Below, piece by piece: positions 17,270 to 24,983 of a stretch of DNA of 60,525 nucleotides. A program made the position numbers and the translations under genes. The first letter of the stretch is position 1; each line of letters begins with the position of its first letter. This DNA comes from a gamma proteobacterium HTCC2207. Its GTDB lineage: Bacteria; Pseudomonadota; Gammaproteobacteria; Pseudomonadales; Porticoccaceae. The stretch spans positions 1 to 60,525 of the forward strand of contig CAJJDA010000007.1 of assembly GCA_905182855.1 (NCBI GenBank), in the 5' to 3' direction. The notes under the pieces were generated by a model. That model worked only from the letters and a program-made list of their open reading frames with translations. It made no database searches and was not told the origin of the DNA.

Positions 17270-18501
17270 GGCTGTTCTCCTGCGGCAGTTACAAGACTGT
17301 CATTGGTTGTATTGTTAAGTAATCCCGAGGGCACGCGTTTGGGAATCTGGGGTAGAAATCGCTCATCGGTTAAGGCACCCATAAAATCTACCAATCGATC
17401 TAGTTCAGTATCCGTGAGGTTGGGCTCGGAGATATGCCAATGCAGTAATAATTTCTCTCCATCAGGTACGGCGTGGCCGCGACCTTTGTTATAAAACTCT
17501 GCGGCTTCACGCAGGGTAGTAAATCGTCCGCTATGCATATAAGGCGCTGTGAGGGCTATATTACGCAGAGTTGGCACCTTAAAACCGCCTTTTAATTGAC
17601 TTGAGGAAAAGGTCTTTTCAGCGCCGATGTCCCTTGTTAACCCCAGTGGTTCCGGCGTGCCGATAACAGCTACCTGCTGATTGGTAAAGAGCGGGGGCAT
17701 ATGGCATTGAGAGCAGCGCGCCACAAAAGAGCGAAACACATTGAGGCCCGACAGCTGATTCTCACTAAGGGCCTTAGAATCACCGTGGGCGTAGCGATCA
17801 TAGGGGCTATTCAGTGAGATCAATGAGCTTTGAAAGGCGGTTAGGGCGGTTACTATATTGTCGATCACGAGGCTATCGCCCAAATCTCCAAAGGCCTGAT
17901 CAAAAAGCGCGGGATAGGCCTCTACCTGTTTTAGACTAGCCAGTAATTGCTGCGGCGTATTGGCCATTTCGTGCTCTGAGAACAGAGGCCCTAACGCCTG
18001 CTCTTCAAGACTATTAGCGCGGGCATCCCAGAAAAATACCTGCAGAAATGCGCTATTCCATAATGTGGGTGCGGAGCGCTCATTGGCCTGTCCCTTGGCG
18101 CCAATACTGCGGGCCATACCATCGCTAAAGCCAAGGTTCGGATTGTGACAATTGGCACAGGAAAGATTGTTATCTGCGGACAGCACGGGATCAAAAAATA
18201 GTAAGCGGCCAAGATCTATCTGTTGCGGACTAAAGCCGTCACGATGTTTCGGCAGGGCTGTTTTTAAACCACCCAGCCCACGCTTCTGCAGTGAATCATA
18301 GAGTTGGTAAAGGTTACGCAGACGACATCTATTATCCCTGTCTAACGCAAAACTGGGAGGACACTGGTCAGCCAGAGAAAATCCATCGGCATGGGACTTG
18401 CTGGCATTCAACATCAGACCAAATAATAGGACTGTCAACAACGCCAGACTAAACAGCAATTTCGCGAGCAGTCTCTGTCTGTCGGCCATTTTGAGGATCA
18501 T
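17266..18501 (-). CDS. Di-haem cytochrome c peroxidase (MauG/CcpA family)
   Basis: A 411-residue periplasmic di-haem enzyme. The N-terminal hydrophobic segment (about 12-31) is a signal or anchor. Haem 1 is at CANCH (Cys115, Cys118, His119) and haem 2 at CSQCH (Cys263, Cys266, His267). The conserved APTLWN and FWDARANSLEEQA segments and the VPTLRNIALTAPYMHSG motif are typical. Family members reduce H2O2 or, as with MauG, oxidise a protein partner. The gene is coupled by ATGA overlaps to the CoA-transferase upstream (18498-18501) and the beta-helix/cytochrome protein downstream (17266-17269), suggesting that the cytochrome partner is its electron donor or substrate (inference). Confidence 0.9.
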   Translation of the reverse strand: MILKMADRQRLLAKLLFSLALLTVLLFGLMLNASKSHADGFSLADQCPPSFALDRDNRCRLRNLYQLYDSLQKRGLGGLKTALPKHRDGFSPQQIDLGRLLFFDPVLSADNNLSCANCHNPNLGFSDGMARSIGAKGQANERSAPTLWNSAFLQVFFWDARANSLEEQALGPLFSEHEMANTPQQLLASLKQVEAYPALFDQAFGDLGDSLVIDNIVTALTAFQSSLISLNSPYDRYAHGDSKALSENQLSGLNVFRSFVARCSQCHMPPLFTNQQVAVIGTPEPLGLTRDIGAEKTFSSSQLKGGFKVPTLRNIALTAPYMHSGRFTTLREAAEFYNKGRGHAVPDGEKLLLHWHISEPNLTDTELDRLVDFMGALTDERFLPQIPKRVPSGLLNNTTNDSLVTAAGEQP

Positions 18502-19718
18502 TGGAGCTTTGGCAATTGTGTTTCGGCTACGCTGCCCGCAACAATCAACGCGTCTATTGTGTCATTGTCCCAACCCAGCTCCCTTAAAACATCACGACTG
18601 TGTTCACCCAATAATGGGCTGGGCTCGGCATGGGAAGTGTGCGCGCCATCAAAATGCACAGGCGGTGTGGGTACCGTTAATTTGCCCATTGCCTCTGTGA
18701 TATAGGTTTCTAACGCGCCTATAGCCTTTATCTGTGCAACGTCCTCTAGGGCATCTCGTTTCACACAGGGTCCACAGGGCACATCAGCAGCCTGCAGGGC
18801 GGCAAGGGCTTTGTCTATGCCGATATCTAACCGCGGCTGTTTGAAGATTTTTGTTACCTCAGCCATATTAGTCATACGTGAAGCGATGGATCCATGCAGC
18901 GCTGTCCCCACTAATTCGGGATAACCCAGTAGACGCAGCAAGACATCCCAATGCTCGTCCTGCAGCGCAGCCACGGCGATCGATCCGTCGCTATAGTTAA
19001 CTGTCTGAAAGTATTCAGAGCCAGGCGACATGGTAAATTGTCCCTCGCCTTTTAATGTTCTATGCATCATGCCATCGGGCCATATAAATGCCAGGCAGGC
19101 ATGTAGCATAGAGATATCAATATGCTGGCCTTCATTAGTGGTAGCTCTAGCGACTAGCGCCGCAGTTGCTGCTTGGCAGGCAGTGTAAGCGGTCACTTTA
19201 TCGCAAATAAAAGTGCGCATAAAATCAAACTGATTGTCATTTGGAGCCTGTAAGTCAGTATATCCTGCGAGACCCTGAATAACGTGGTCAAAGGCAGGGA
19301 AGTCGGCCATTGGACCCTTTGTGCCAAAGCCGCTCACCGCAACATAGATCAACCGAGGATTTATCTGGCGCAGGACATCCGAGCCAAGGCCGATGCGGTC
19401 CATGACGCCGGGGCGATAGTTGTGCAGGAGAATGTCGGCCCGTGCTGCGAGTTTTTTGACCGCCTCAACGCCAGCTTCAGTCTTAAGATCGATGGCGAGT
19501 GACCGCTTACCTCGGTTGCAGTTATGAAAGAATCCCGAAACGCCATTTTTTTGCGTGCCTAGGGGCCGCATTTGATCGCCCATAATGGGGGGCTCAACTT
19601 TGATCACAGTCGCGCCTTGAGCTGCCATGGTCATGGCAGCCAGCGAGCAGGTAATCATGTTAGACAGCTCAATGACCTCCAGTCCCCCTAAAGGCTGACG
19701 AGAGGTTGCCGTTTGCAT
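18498..19718 (-). CDS. CaiB/BaiF-family (class III) CoA-transferase
   Basis: A 406-residue family III CoA-transferase, which moves CoA between acyl groups through an aspartyl-CoA thioester. It has the N-terminal GLEVIELSNMITCSLAAMTMA and GATVIKVEPP motifs, the NRGKRSLAIDL stretch, and the likely catalytic Asp in GQHIDISMLHA. The length is normal. It starts the minus-strand transcript that continues into the di-haem peroxidase with a 4-base ATGA overlap. The thioesterase gene 63 bases upstream is on the same strand, so CoA-ester turnover of one substrate is plausible. The acyl substrate cannot be deduced. Confidence 0.88.
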   Translation of the reverse strand: MQTATSRQPLGGLEVIELSNMITCSLAAMTMAAQGATVIKVEPPIMGDQMRPLGTQKNGVSGFFHNCNRGKRSLAIDLKTEAGVEAVKKLAARADILLHNYRPGVMDRIGLGSDVLRQINPRLIYVAVSGFGTKGPMADFPAFDHVIQGLAGYTDLQAPNDNQFDFMRTFICDKVTAYTACQAATAALVARATTNEGQHIDISMLHACLAFIWPDGMMHRTLKGEGQFTMSPGSEYFQTVNYSDGSIAVAALQDEHWDVLLRLLGYPELVGTALHGSIASRMTNMAEVTKIFKQPRLDIGIDKALAALQAADVPCGPCVKRDALEDVAQIKAIGALETYITEAMGKLTVPTPPVHFDGAHTSHAEPSPLLGEHSRDVLRELGWDNDTIDALIVAGSVAETQLPKLQ

Positions 19719-19781
19719 GCTGATATCGCGTCCCCCAATATTCTGTTATTTTTATAATTAGGTACTGCTAACTCAACTCTT

Positions 19782-20582
19782 CTATCCCACTTTATCGTAA
19801 AGCGCCACCATTTGGCGATTTAATGCCAACAACTCGCCGTTGCTGTGATATATCTTCCCTTCAGTGTGAGCATAGCCCTGTCCAGCCTCGATGGCTGAGC
19901 ATTCGTAGTAGAGCAGATCACTGATTGGTATGGTGGCTCTGGGCCTCATAAACTCAACATTCCAGGTCACGGTGCTTGTGGGTGCCGGCTGCTTTAACAT
20001 AGGTAATATCGCGGGGGGCCAGACATCAATAAGACAGAGTATCGCTGCATCACTGAGGCTTTCCTTGGGTTCAGAAAGCCGCATCCAACCGGCGATAAGG
20101 CTATCTTTAGAGCCACTAAATGGAGGGTTATTATGGCTATAGCGCAGATCAAAGTACTGTACAAAGGCCGGTAAGTTGGTTTTGTCATAGGTTATAGCCG
20201 TGGCTTCGTCCGGATTCAACAAGAATTTTTTGGCTGGCACTCTGACGTTAATGTTGGAGGTTCGCTGAAGGGTAAAACAGGCGATAATCTGTGTTTTAAC
20301 TTCGCCGTTTTGCACTAACTGGCCTTCGACCTGGACTACCGATCGGCCTCGCGACAGCACCTTATGACGAAAGGTGCAGGGCACATCTGCGACTGTGGGA
20401 CCGCAGAAATGGATATTGACGGTGCGCAGATCGAAATTAATTAGACTATTATTCGATTCTATATGCACCAGCACTAGTGCAGCGGTCAGGCCACCAAAAA
20501 TACTGCGACCCTGCCCCCATTCTTGGTTAATACTAAATTCTGTCTCGGTTTTGGCGAGGGCCTGGTAATGTAAAAAATTCAT
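19782..20582 (-). CDS. Acyl-CoA thioesterase, double-hotdog type
   Basis: A 266-residue TesB-like/4HBT_3 thioesterase. The first hotdog has WGQGRSIFGGLTAAL and VNIHFCGPT; the second has FDLRYSHNNPPFSG, DVWPPAIL and VTWNVEFMRP. It should hydrolyse an acyl-CoA or release CoA during breakdown of the substrate handled by the neighbouring CoA-transferase. It probably leads the minus-strand transcript thioesterase, CoA-transferase, di-haem peroxidase, beta-helix/cytochrome. Substrate length preference is not evident. Confidence 0.8.
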   Translation of the reverse strand: MNFLHYQALAKTETEFSINQEWGQGRSIFGGLTAALVLVHIESNNSLINFDLRTVNIHFCGPTVADVPCTFRHKVLSRGRSVVQVEGQLVQNGEVKTQIIACFTLQRTSNINVRVPAKKFLLNPDEATAITYDKTNLPAFVQYFDLRYSHNNPPFSGSKDSLIAGWMRLSEPKESLSDAAILCLIDVWPPAILPMLKQPAPTSTVTWNVEFMRPRATIPISDLLYYECSAIEAGQGYAHTEGKIYHSNGELLALNRQMVALYDKVG

Positions 20583-20601
20583 GGTATTCCTTTGTCATAC
20601 G

Positions 20602-21050
20602 TTAGTTGGTGCGCTGCTCCAGCTTCTGTAAAACAGGCTTGATCCTGAAGTGGCGCGCTATGATTTGCCTATTTAACTGGAGAATTGCGACATCACTGTC
20701 GCCGTCGCGCAGATCATTAGCGACATCGAAATCGATACTGACATCGACACTGACCAATATCTCGTTGGGTCCCCTGTATAGGGTCAGCACTTCATTGACT
20801 TATTCTATTCCGACACCATTGCCATGCGACAGTAAGGGACTGCTGCGACATCCGGATCCGCCGCTTCATCGGAGCTTAGTCTCTACTACTCGCCATAAGG
20901 CGGTAAAGGCTAAAACGAGACTGATCAGTACTAAGGCCAGCCATCGATCCATAACAGGCCCATATATGGTGTCAAAAAGTCACCGATCAGGGTGATTATC
21001 AAACCGAACATTCTCGATCAGGCTGGCCAGTATCACTTGTATAATTGAGA
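20602..21050 (-). pseudogene. Remnant of a cation-diffusion-facilitator transporter
   Basis: Read on the minus strand, short pieces in several frames line up with the C-terminal half of a CDF cation efflux protein. They include GLIITLIGDFLTPYMGLLWI (transmembrane part), then WLALVLISLVLAFTALW, then EVLTLYRGPNEILVSVDV and a tail, which match the cytoplasmic dimerisation domain. At least three frameshifts separate them, and the N-terminal membrane helices with the metal-binding residues are absent. Unlike other broken genes here, the tail has also diverged (VANDLRDGDSDVAIL), so this looks like a true decaying gene. It lies between the thioesterase and the OYE gene. Confidence 0.65.
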
Positions 21051-21169
21051 CTTCTTGGTGCATCGTACAGCCGATTAAGATTAACATATGCACAACTAAC
21101 GCATTCAGCCTACCTATAAAAGGGTGATTGGCCCGCAATTATGGCCAACGACGTAACAGGAAAACACTG

Positions 21170-22447
21170 ATGACCACGGCTCTATCTCAATCCCTGCGCT
21201 TGCCCTGCGGCGCCTTGTTGCCCAATCGACTTGCCAAGGCGGCTATGACAGAGGGGCTTGCCACCTTGGACGGCAAGCCTACAGCTGAGTTAACTCGACT
21301 TTACGCACTATGGAGTGACGGGGGTGCAGGCATGCTGTTGTCGGGCAATATTCAGATTGACCGAGACCATCTTGAGCGTCCAGGCAATGTTGTGATTGAT
21401 CGCAAGCCCAACCGGGCAATGCGAGAGGCTCTAGCCCTATGGGCCACTGCAGGAACGCGTAATGGCAATCATTTCTGGGCACAGATCAGTCATGCCGGCC
21501 GCCAAACTCAAAAAAGTGTTAACCCGAATCCTAAGGCGCCTTCGTCGATTAAGTTAGGCCTCCCTGGAGGACAGTTTGGGCAGCCAGTTGCTCTAACTCA
21601 AGCTGAGATCAAAACTATCGTAAGGCGCTTTGGCGTCTGCGCGGCAGCTGTAAAGCAAGCTGGCTTTACTGGGGTTCAAGTCCATGCAGCCCACGGTTAC
21701 CTTTTGTCACAATTTTTAAGCCCGCGAAGTAATCAACGTGTAGATCGTTACGGCGGCATGCTGGCTAATCGCGCGCGGGCCCTGCTGGAGGTCGTGGCCT
21801 CGGTGAGAGCGGCGGTGGGAGCAGAATTTCCCGTAGCCGTAAAACTCAATAGTGCAGATTTCCAAAAAGGTGGGTTTGCCTTCGAGGATAGTTTGCAGGT
21901 GGCGCAGTGGTTAGAGCAAGCGGGCGTAGATTTGATCGAAATCTCAGGGGGTACTTATGAGCAGCCTAAACTGTTGGGCATAGCGGGTATAGAGGAGGAG
22001 GAGAAACAGCAGGTGACCGAATCAACCGCCACCCGTGAGGCCTATTTTGTTGACTTCGCCGCGGCTATGCAGGAAATAGTGAGTATTCCACTGATGGTCA
22101 CTGGCGGCTTTCGTCAGCGCACAACCATGGCCATGGCGCTGAATAATGGTGACGCTGATGTCATTGGACTGGGCCGCCCCATGTGTGTGATGACTGATGC
22201 GCCAAATCAGCTATTGGCAGGATTGGAAGCATTGCCGCGCTATGAAAACAGACTGTCTCTTTTCCCTCGTTGGCTATCGTTCTTGACAGTAATCAAACCG
22301 CTGCGCGCGCTGGCCGGCTTTGCAGTGCAGTATTGGTTTTATGCCAATATCGACGCCTTAGGACGCACAGGGCAGGCCAACCCCGATATTTCAGTGTTGC
22401 AGGCTACTAAAGATACTCTGTCGCTACAAAGAAAGCTCAGTCCCTAG
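21170..22447 (+). CDS. NADH:flavin oxidoreductase, Old Yellow Enzyme family
   Basis: A FMN-dependent TIM-barrel enoate reductase or demethylase-type oxidoreductase of about 425 residues. Signatures are LPNRLAKAAMTEGLA, HFWAQISHAGRQT, the substrate/FMN motif VHAAHGYLLSQFLSPRSN and the phosphate-binding VTGGFRQR and DVIGLGRPM. The open frame extends to a TTG at 21128, but ATG21170 is chosen because AGGA lies 8 bases upstream. There is no C-terminal FAD domain, so it is the short OYE type rather than the 2,4-dienoyl-CoA reductase type. Its position beside CoA-dependent genes suggests a reduction step in the same catabolism (inference). It converges on the exonuclease gene with an 11-base overlap. 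Confidence 0.88.
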   Translation: MTTALSQSLRLPCGALLPNRLAKAAMTEGLATLDGKPTAELTRLYALWSDGGAGMLLSGNIQIDRDHLERPGNVVIDRKPNRAMREALALWATAGTRNGNHFWAQISHAGRQTQKSVNPNPKAPSSIKLGLPGGQFGQPVALTQAEIKTIVRRFGVCAAAVKQAGFTGVQVHAAHGYLLSQFLSPRSNQRVDRYGGMLANRARALLEVVASVRAAVGAEFPVAVKLNSADFQKGGFAFEDSLQVAQWLEQAGVDLIEISGGTYEQPKLLGIAGIEEEEKQQVTESTATREAYFVDFAAAMQEIVSIPLMVTGGFRQRTTMAMALNNGDADVIGLGRPMCVMTDAPNQLLAGLEALPRYENRLSLFPRWLSFLTVIKPLRALAGFAVQYWFYANIDALGRTGQANPDISVLQATKDTLSLQRKLSP

Positions 22448-24014
22448 AACTCAGTAATCTGAGCTGGCAGGTCAGCGGCCATATTTTAAGGTTATTCAGC
22501 GCGATTTTTTCAGCATCCACCAAAAATCGTACAAGGATAAAGTAGATATCCAAGTCAAAATGCTGATCAACGCCCCGTTCGGTAGACTCGTTTTCTGATA
22601 GTTGAGCGATCGGTCGCTGTTCGTCCAATTGGTAACCCAGATCATAAAGTTCGTCCACCGCAGCTATTTTAGAAATATATCGCCATTGATCAACGAGATG
22701 AAAGGCTACTGAATCAGGCTGCTGTGGGTCACGTTCTTCGATCAGAATAGGACCAGCATGGGGCCAGAGCTTTATCTGATAATTATCCAGAGCAGCTTGC
22801 AGTCGGCCATTGTATATCTCGGCGGACTCGGCGCCCAGACAGGCACCAAAACATTTCTTTAGCTGCGATCGAAAGCAGGGTTTTGGGCCATTATTGGCGC
22901 TCTCAAGTCCCAATAACTGGTGGCACAGGGAGTACTGATCAGCCAGCGCCTGCAATTTTAAGGAGGCCTGCCGTGTCGAGCGAAACAGGCCAAACTGCTC
23001 GTCTACGGCATCATTATCACTGTCGACACCCTCGATACTAATTCTCAGATAGCCATTGTGATCAAGGGCGCTGTGATATTGGTACATCTTTTTAACCCTG
23101 CGCAGCCGTCGGTTATAAAGCGGACCGAGGGCCTTGATCTGGTTGCTCTCATGAATCTGCGCACCAAAGTCAGTTGGTGTTTGATCAAAATCGATATGCG
23201 CTATTTTGCTGCTCATTTGCAGATCTTTAGGATTCTTATGGTCACCGCTGAAGTGACTCAATACACGGTTGCGGATATGGACACTTTTGCCGACATAGAG
23301 CAGCGCTCCCTGCGCGTCATAAAAATAATAGACGCCGGCACTCGAAGGCAGACGATCTATCTCTTTGGGATCCAGCAGTACGGGCAGAGAAGGTCGCTTT
23401 AGAATTGTTTTACAGGTCGCAGCAATTTCATCTTCGGCGAACAGTGCCGTGGACTTCTGCATAAAGCGATAAATCATCTCGGCATCATCAAGAGCGCGAT
23501 GACGATTTTCGATGGGCAGATCAAAGCGCTGAATGATCTGCGACAGCCCGTGGCGTTTAAACTGCGGATAGAGATTGCGGCTAAATTTCACCGAGCACAG
23601 GGGCTTGGCACTGTAAGAAATGCCGGCACGCGCAAACTCATTCTTCAGAAAGCTGTAATCAAAACGCGCATTGTGTGCGACTAATGTGCGGCCCTGCAGC
23701 TTCGAAAGCAGTACCTCCGCTATATCAGCGAAAATCGGTGCCCCCTGCAGCATACTTGGGTCGATACCGGTGAGCCTCTGGATAAAAGGAGGCAGTGGCA
23801 CCTGTGGATCGATGAAAGACTGCCATTTCTCAGTTAGCACACCGTTTTCAATCACTAATAGGCCAATCTCGATGATTCGATGATAAATGGCTTTACCGCC
23901 GGTGGTCTCGCAGTCGAGCAGCACCATGTGCTCAGGGAAACCTGAGGAAAGTACGGTGGGTACAGGGGTGAGATCGTCGAGCCAATTACGTTGCATGCTG
24001 TTAATACGCAGCAT
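22437..24014 (-). CDS. DEDDh exonuclease fused to a GIY-YIG nuclease domain
   Basis: A 525-residue two-domain nuclease. The N-terminal part (about 25-190) is a DnaQ-like 3'-5' exonuclease with DCETTGG (Exo I), LVAHNARFDYSFL (Exo II) and HRALDDAEM (Exo III His..Asp). About residues 220-310 form a UvrC/Cho-like GIY-YIG domain with AGVYYFYDAQGALLYVGKS and NQIKALGPLYNRR. The remaining 200 residues are a less conserved Cho-type extension with a few Cys. Such DnaQ-Cho fusions are known in bacteria and are thought to work in DNA repair. The start could be 24014 or ATG 23996; neither has a strong ribosome-binding site. It ends inside the OYE gene (11-base convergent overlap). Confidence 0.87.
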   Translation of the reverse strand: MLRINSMQRNWLDDLTPVPTVLSSGFPEHMVLLDCETTGGKAIYHRIIEIGLLVIENGVLTEKWQSFIDPQVPLPPFIQRLTGIDPSMLQGAPIFADIAEVLLSKLQGRTLVAHNARFDYSFLKNEFARAGISYSAKPLCSVKFSRNLYPQFKRHGLSQIIQRFDLPIENRHRALDDAEMIYRFMQKSTALFAEDEIAATCKTILKRPSLPVLLDPKEIDRLPSSAGVYYFYDAQGALLYVGKSVHIRNRVLSHFSGDHKNPKDLQMSSKIAHIDFDQTPTDFGAQIHESNQIKALGPLYNRRLRRVKKMYQYHSALDHNGYLRISIEGVDSDNDAVDEQFGLFRSTRQASLKLQALADQYSLCHQLLGLESANNGPKPCFRSQLKKCFGACLGAESAEIYNGRLQAALDNYQIKLWPHAGPILIEERDPQQPDSVAFHLVDQWRYISKIAAVDELYDLGYQLDEQRPIAQLSENESTERGVDQHFDLDIYFILVRFLVDAEKIALNNLKIWPLTCQLRLLSSRD

Positions 24015-24165
24015 CGGCCTACTTTGATCGGTTACGGTATTAATTGAGTGACTATTGGTGATTTTTGCCTAACGAAAAAGCTTAGTCCAATGATTGGGAG
24101 TAGCCTATAACGACTGACCTAGCAGCATCTGGACGATCATGTCAGCGTGGGTTTCAATGACATCT

Positions 24166-24753
24166 TCATTTCTTGGGTTGAAGCCGAAACAGGCGCTTAC
24201 ATTCAGGCTCAAAAGAAAAAATGGTCGCACTGGCACTGAGCATTATGTAATACCAGTGCGCAAATTCCCTAGCGCTGAGGTTGAGTATTTTCCTCACATG
24301 CTGTTCAAGAACCATGCTGCCTGGACGAATATGCGTGACTACCAGATAGTCAATGCGCCAGCTCTCCTGCCTCGCCTCTTGAGCCATCAATCGGCTAAGT
24401 TCAGGATGCTGCGCATAAAAACGCACATAGAACCGGATCATTAGTGCCAGACCTTCCCGATCAGAGATATCTTTCATCATATCCAGGCGCAGATCTCTCT
24501 GTGCATCAATCTGCTCGAAGGTGAAATCAGCGACGGCTTTCCAAAAGGTCTCTTTATCACCAAAATGATAGGCCATCATGCCACGCTTTACCTCTGCGGC
24601 AATCTCTATATCCCGCACCGAAACTGCATCGAAGCCTTTCTCGGCAAACAGTGGCACCCCTGCACTGATCAAGCTAGCGCGCGCTACCTCTGTCCGCTCT
24701 TGGACTCGGCGAATACGCTTGGGGTTAACCGGCTCGGGATGTGAAAGGCTCAT
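24166..24753 (-). CDS. TetR-family transcriptional regulator
   Basis: A 195-residue TetR repressor. The N-terminal helix-turn-helix is clear (ASLISAGVPLFAEKGFDAV, SVRDIEIAAEVKRGMMAYHF with the conserved YHFGDKETFW end). The C-terminal ligand domain is divergent, as usual. It is divergent from the TonB receptor at 24984, with about 230 bases between, and probably represses the TonB-MFS-decarboxylase-dehydrogenase unit until a substrate is present (inference). Confidence 0.88.
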   Translation of the reverse strand: MSLSHPEPVNPKRIRRVQERTEVARASLISAGVPLFAEKGFDAVSVRDIEIAAEVKRGMMAYHFGDKETFWKAVADFTFEQIDAQRDLRLDMMKDISDREGLALMIRFYVRFYAQHPELSRLMAQEARQESWRIDYLVVTHIRPGSMVLEQHVRKILNLSAREFAHWYYIMLSASATIFSFEPECKRLFRLQPKK

Positions 24754-24831
24754 AGTTAGATTTCTTGTGGATTCAGGGGATTATAGGGCCTGAAATTGTA
24801 TGGGTCTAGGGATGCGGGCTATATTAAAACA

Positions 24832-24841
24832 GCATTAATGC
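24832..24841. promoter_or_regulatory. Small palindrome in the TetR/TonB intergenic region
   Basis: GCATTAATGC is a perfect 10-base palindrome between the divergent TetR and TonB genes. A TATAAT hexamer lies at 24884-24889 and could be the -10 of the receptor promoter, although no good -35 is seen at the usual spacing. The palindrome is a candidate TetR operator core, but it is short and may be chance. Confidence 0.3.
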
Positions 24842-24983
24842 CAACTAATTGGCTATTAAATAAGCTACTTGACAGGTTTACTGTATAATATGTTGGAATA
24901 GGAGCAGGTTTAGTGGTAGGTAAAAGTGTCAGAACGCTTTGCTATACGGCTTTATTCAAACAAGACTAAAGGGGAGTTACATC

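Noticed and set aside
20606-20995. 129-codon plus-strand open frame opposite the CDF remnant
   Set aside because: It is antisense to clear CDF fragments and has no family features.
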